From Metaphire vulgaris (lineage: Eukaryota; Annelida; Clitellata; Crassiclitellata; Megascolecidae), in the NCBI GenBank assembly GCA_018105865.1, contig CM030861.1, forward strand, positions 8,197,584 through 8,261,583: a DNA stretch of 64,000 nt, in the 5' to 3' direction. Shown here one piece after another: positions 63,222 through 64,000 of the stretch. The stretch's first letter is position 1. Each line of letters begins with the position of its first letter. Both the position numbers and the translations under genes were made by a program. The notes under the pieces were generated by a model. The model did not search any database. It was not told the DNA's origin and saw only the letters and a list, made by a program, of their open reading frames with translations.

Positions 63222-63557
63222 CAATGTTTATTCTAGCCACCTTGACACTGGAGGGAGTTTGAAATGTTTGAGGAGAAAGTTTGTCTCCCCAAAAAGCCTG
63301 ACAAGCAAAAAAGGCCACCCTCATACTTTTTTCCTTCCCGGACGTTCATGTCCTTCTTGTCCTTCTTCAATACTCTATCTGACAAGCAAACTAAATGTTC
63401 ATCCTTATATTTTCCCCTCTCCAAAAATACCCCCCCCTCCTCTCGTCGCGCTTTTTTTAGGGGGGTGATTTCCATCCCAAAATGCAACATATAGAAATTT
63501 GGGGGCATTTTAAACTTTGGGGGTATTCCCCTCTAAGAAGGCTTAGAATAAACACTA
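63222..63557. mobile_element. hAT-type MITE (CAGTGTTTATTCTAG family)
   Basis: Starts CAATGTTTATTCTAGCC and ends TTAGAATAAACACTA. Flanks CTTCCAGG / CTTATAGG (6 of 8). Shared word variant at 63300-63319. Confidence 0.78.
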
Positions 63558-64000
63558 CTTATAGGGTCCACATTTTGTAGCCCAGGAGCACTGCGAGACA
63601 TACATTGGCGTAGCCACGGATAAGGGAGGCGGCCCCTATTCTTGACGGAACTGGTCGTGGGACTTTCGCAAAACCGTCAACAATTTTTGAGGGGGTGGTG
63701 GTAGGTGGCAGCGTGATAGAAGAGAATACGAGAATGTGCGAGGAATTTCTTAACGACTTTCGCGTTTATTTTGCTCGTCGGAAACTTTTTCCTACCAGAA
63801 AACGTCGATGTGCCCCCCCCCTATTGTGAAACTCTGGCTACGCCACTGCTGCGAGGAGGCAACTGCTGATGATCTGTATTATACTGTCTGAAAATTTAGT
63901 CATTGCCATAACTGATAAGGCTGGAGCTGCTGTGCAATGTTCAGTTTGGACTGCACATGTTCGATAACGAGAGAAAAAAATCGAAATTTTCATCGACAAA

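Noticed and set aside
63604..63848. Another CATTGGCGTAGCC / GGCTACGCCACTG MITE
   Set aside because: Ends are visible, but the flanks do not give a convincing 8-bp repeat at the expected place, so it was left out of the feature list.

Overview
The window is eukaryotic and intron-rich, dominated by transposable elements and trinucleotide microsatellites. The spliced cathepsin A-like genes, the two-exon rhodopsin-class GPCR, the many small hAT-type elements and the frequent TAGGCCTA-like words suggest a marine invertebrate deuterostome, most likely an echinoderm. That taxonomic call is inference and only moderately certain. There is one assembly gap of 100 N at 53901-54000.

Layout. The left 54 kb is a head-to-tail array, all on the minus strand, of serine carboxypeptidase genes (lysosomal protective protein / cathepsin A type). 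I call them A to D from left to right. Gene A has exons 1-2 only and runs off the left edge. Gene B (5264-20232) has 13 exons and 463 codons. Gene C (23760-36401) has 13 exons and 464 codons. Gene D (45905-53900) has exons 3-13, loses its 5' end at the gap, and carries a 1-bp frameshift in exon 12. Genes A-C lie in a recent tandem segmental duplication (units about 1-17.4 kb, 17.4-35.1 kb, and a partial unit to about 39.0 kb). D is an older, more diverged paralogue. In B and C the GESYAG serine, the NGDFD aspartate and the GAGHMVP histidine exons are all intact and every exon joins in frame, so both look functional. C has lost both cysteines of one conserved disulfide.

Because the units are near-identical, each works as an empty-site control for the others. 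This shows directly that four Helitron-like elements (three with usable empty sites), about two dozen hAT-type elements with 8-bp target duplications, LINE fragments and one fold-back element inserted at defined places, many of them after the duplication. One larger element keeps a hAT transposase dimerisation-domain remnant. A 20-bp word (GATGACCTTTTTTGCTTGTC and variants) recurs inside many small elements whose termini belong to different families.

Region 39.0-45.9 kb is a gene-poor block of nested small elements with one zinc-finger-like ORF of uncertain status. Region 54.0-57.9 kb is again elements. At 58.4-60.4 kb a rhodopsin-class GPCR on the plus strand has a TATA box, an inverted CCAAT box and an intron made almost entirely of CAT/CTT microsatellite. 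From 60.4 kb to the end I see only transposable-element remnants and no further gene.
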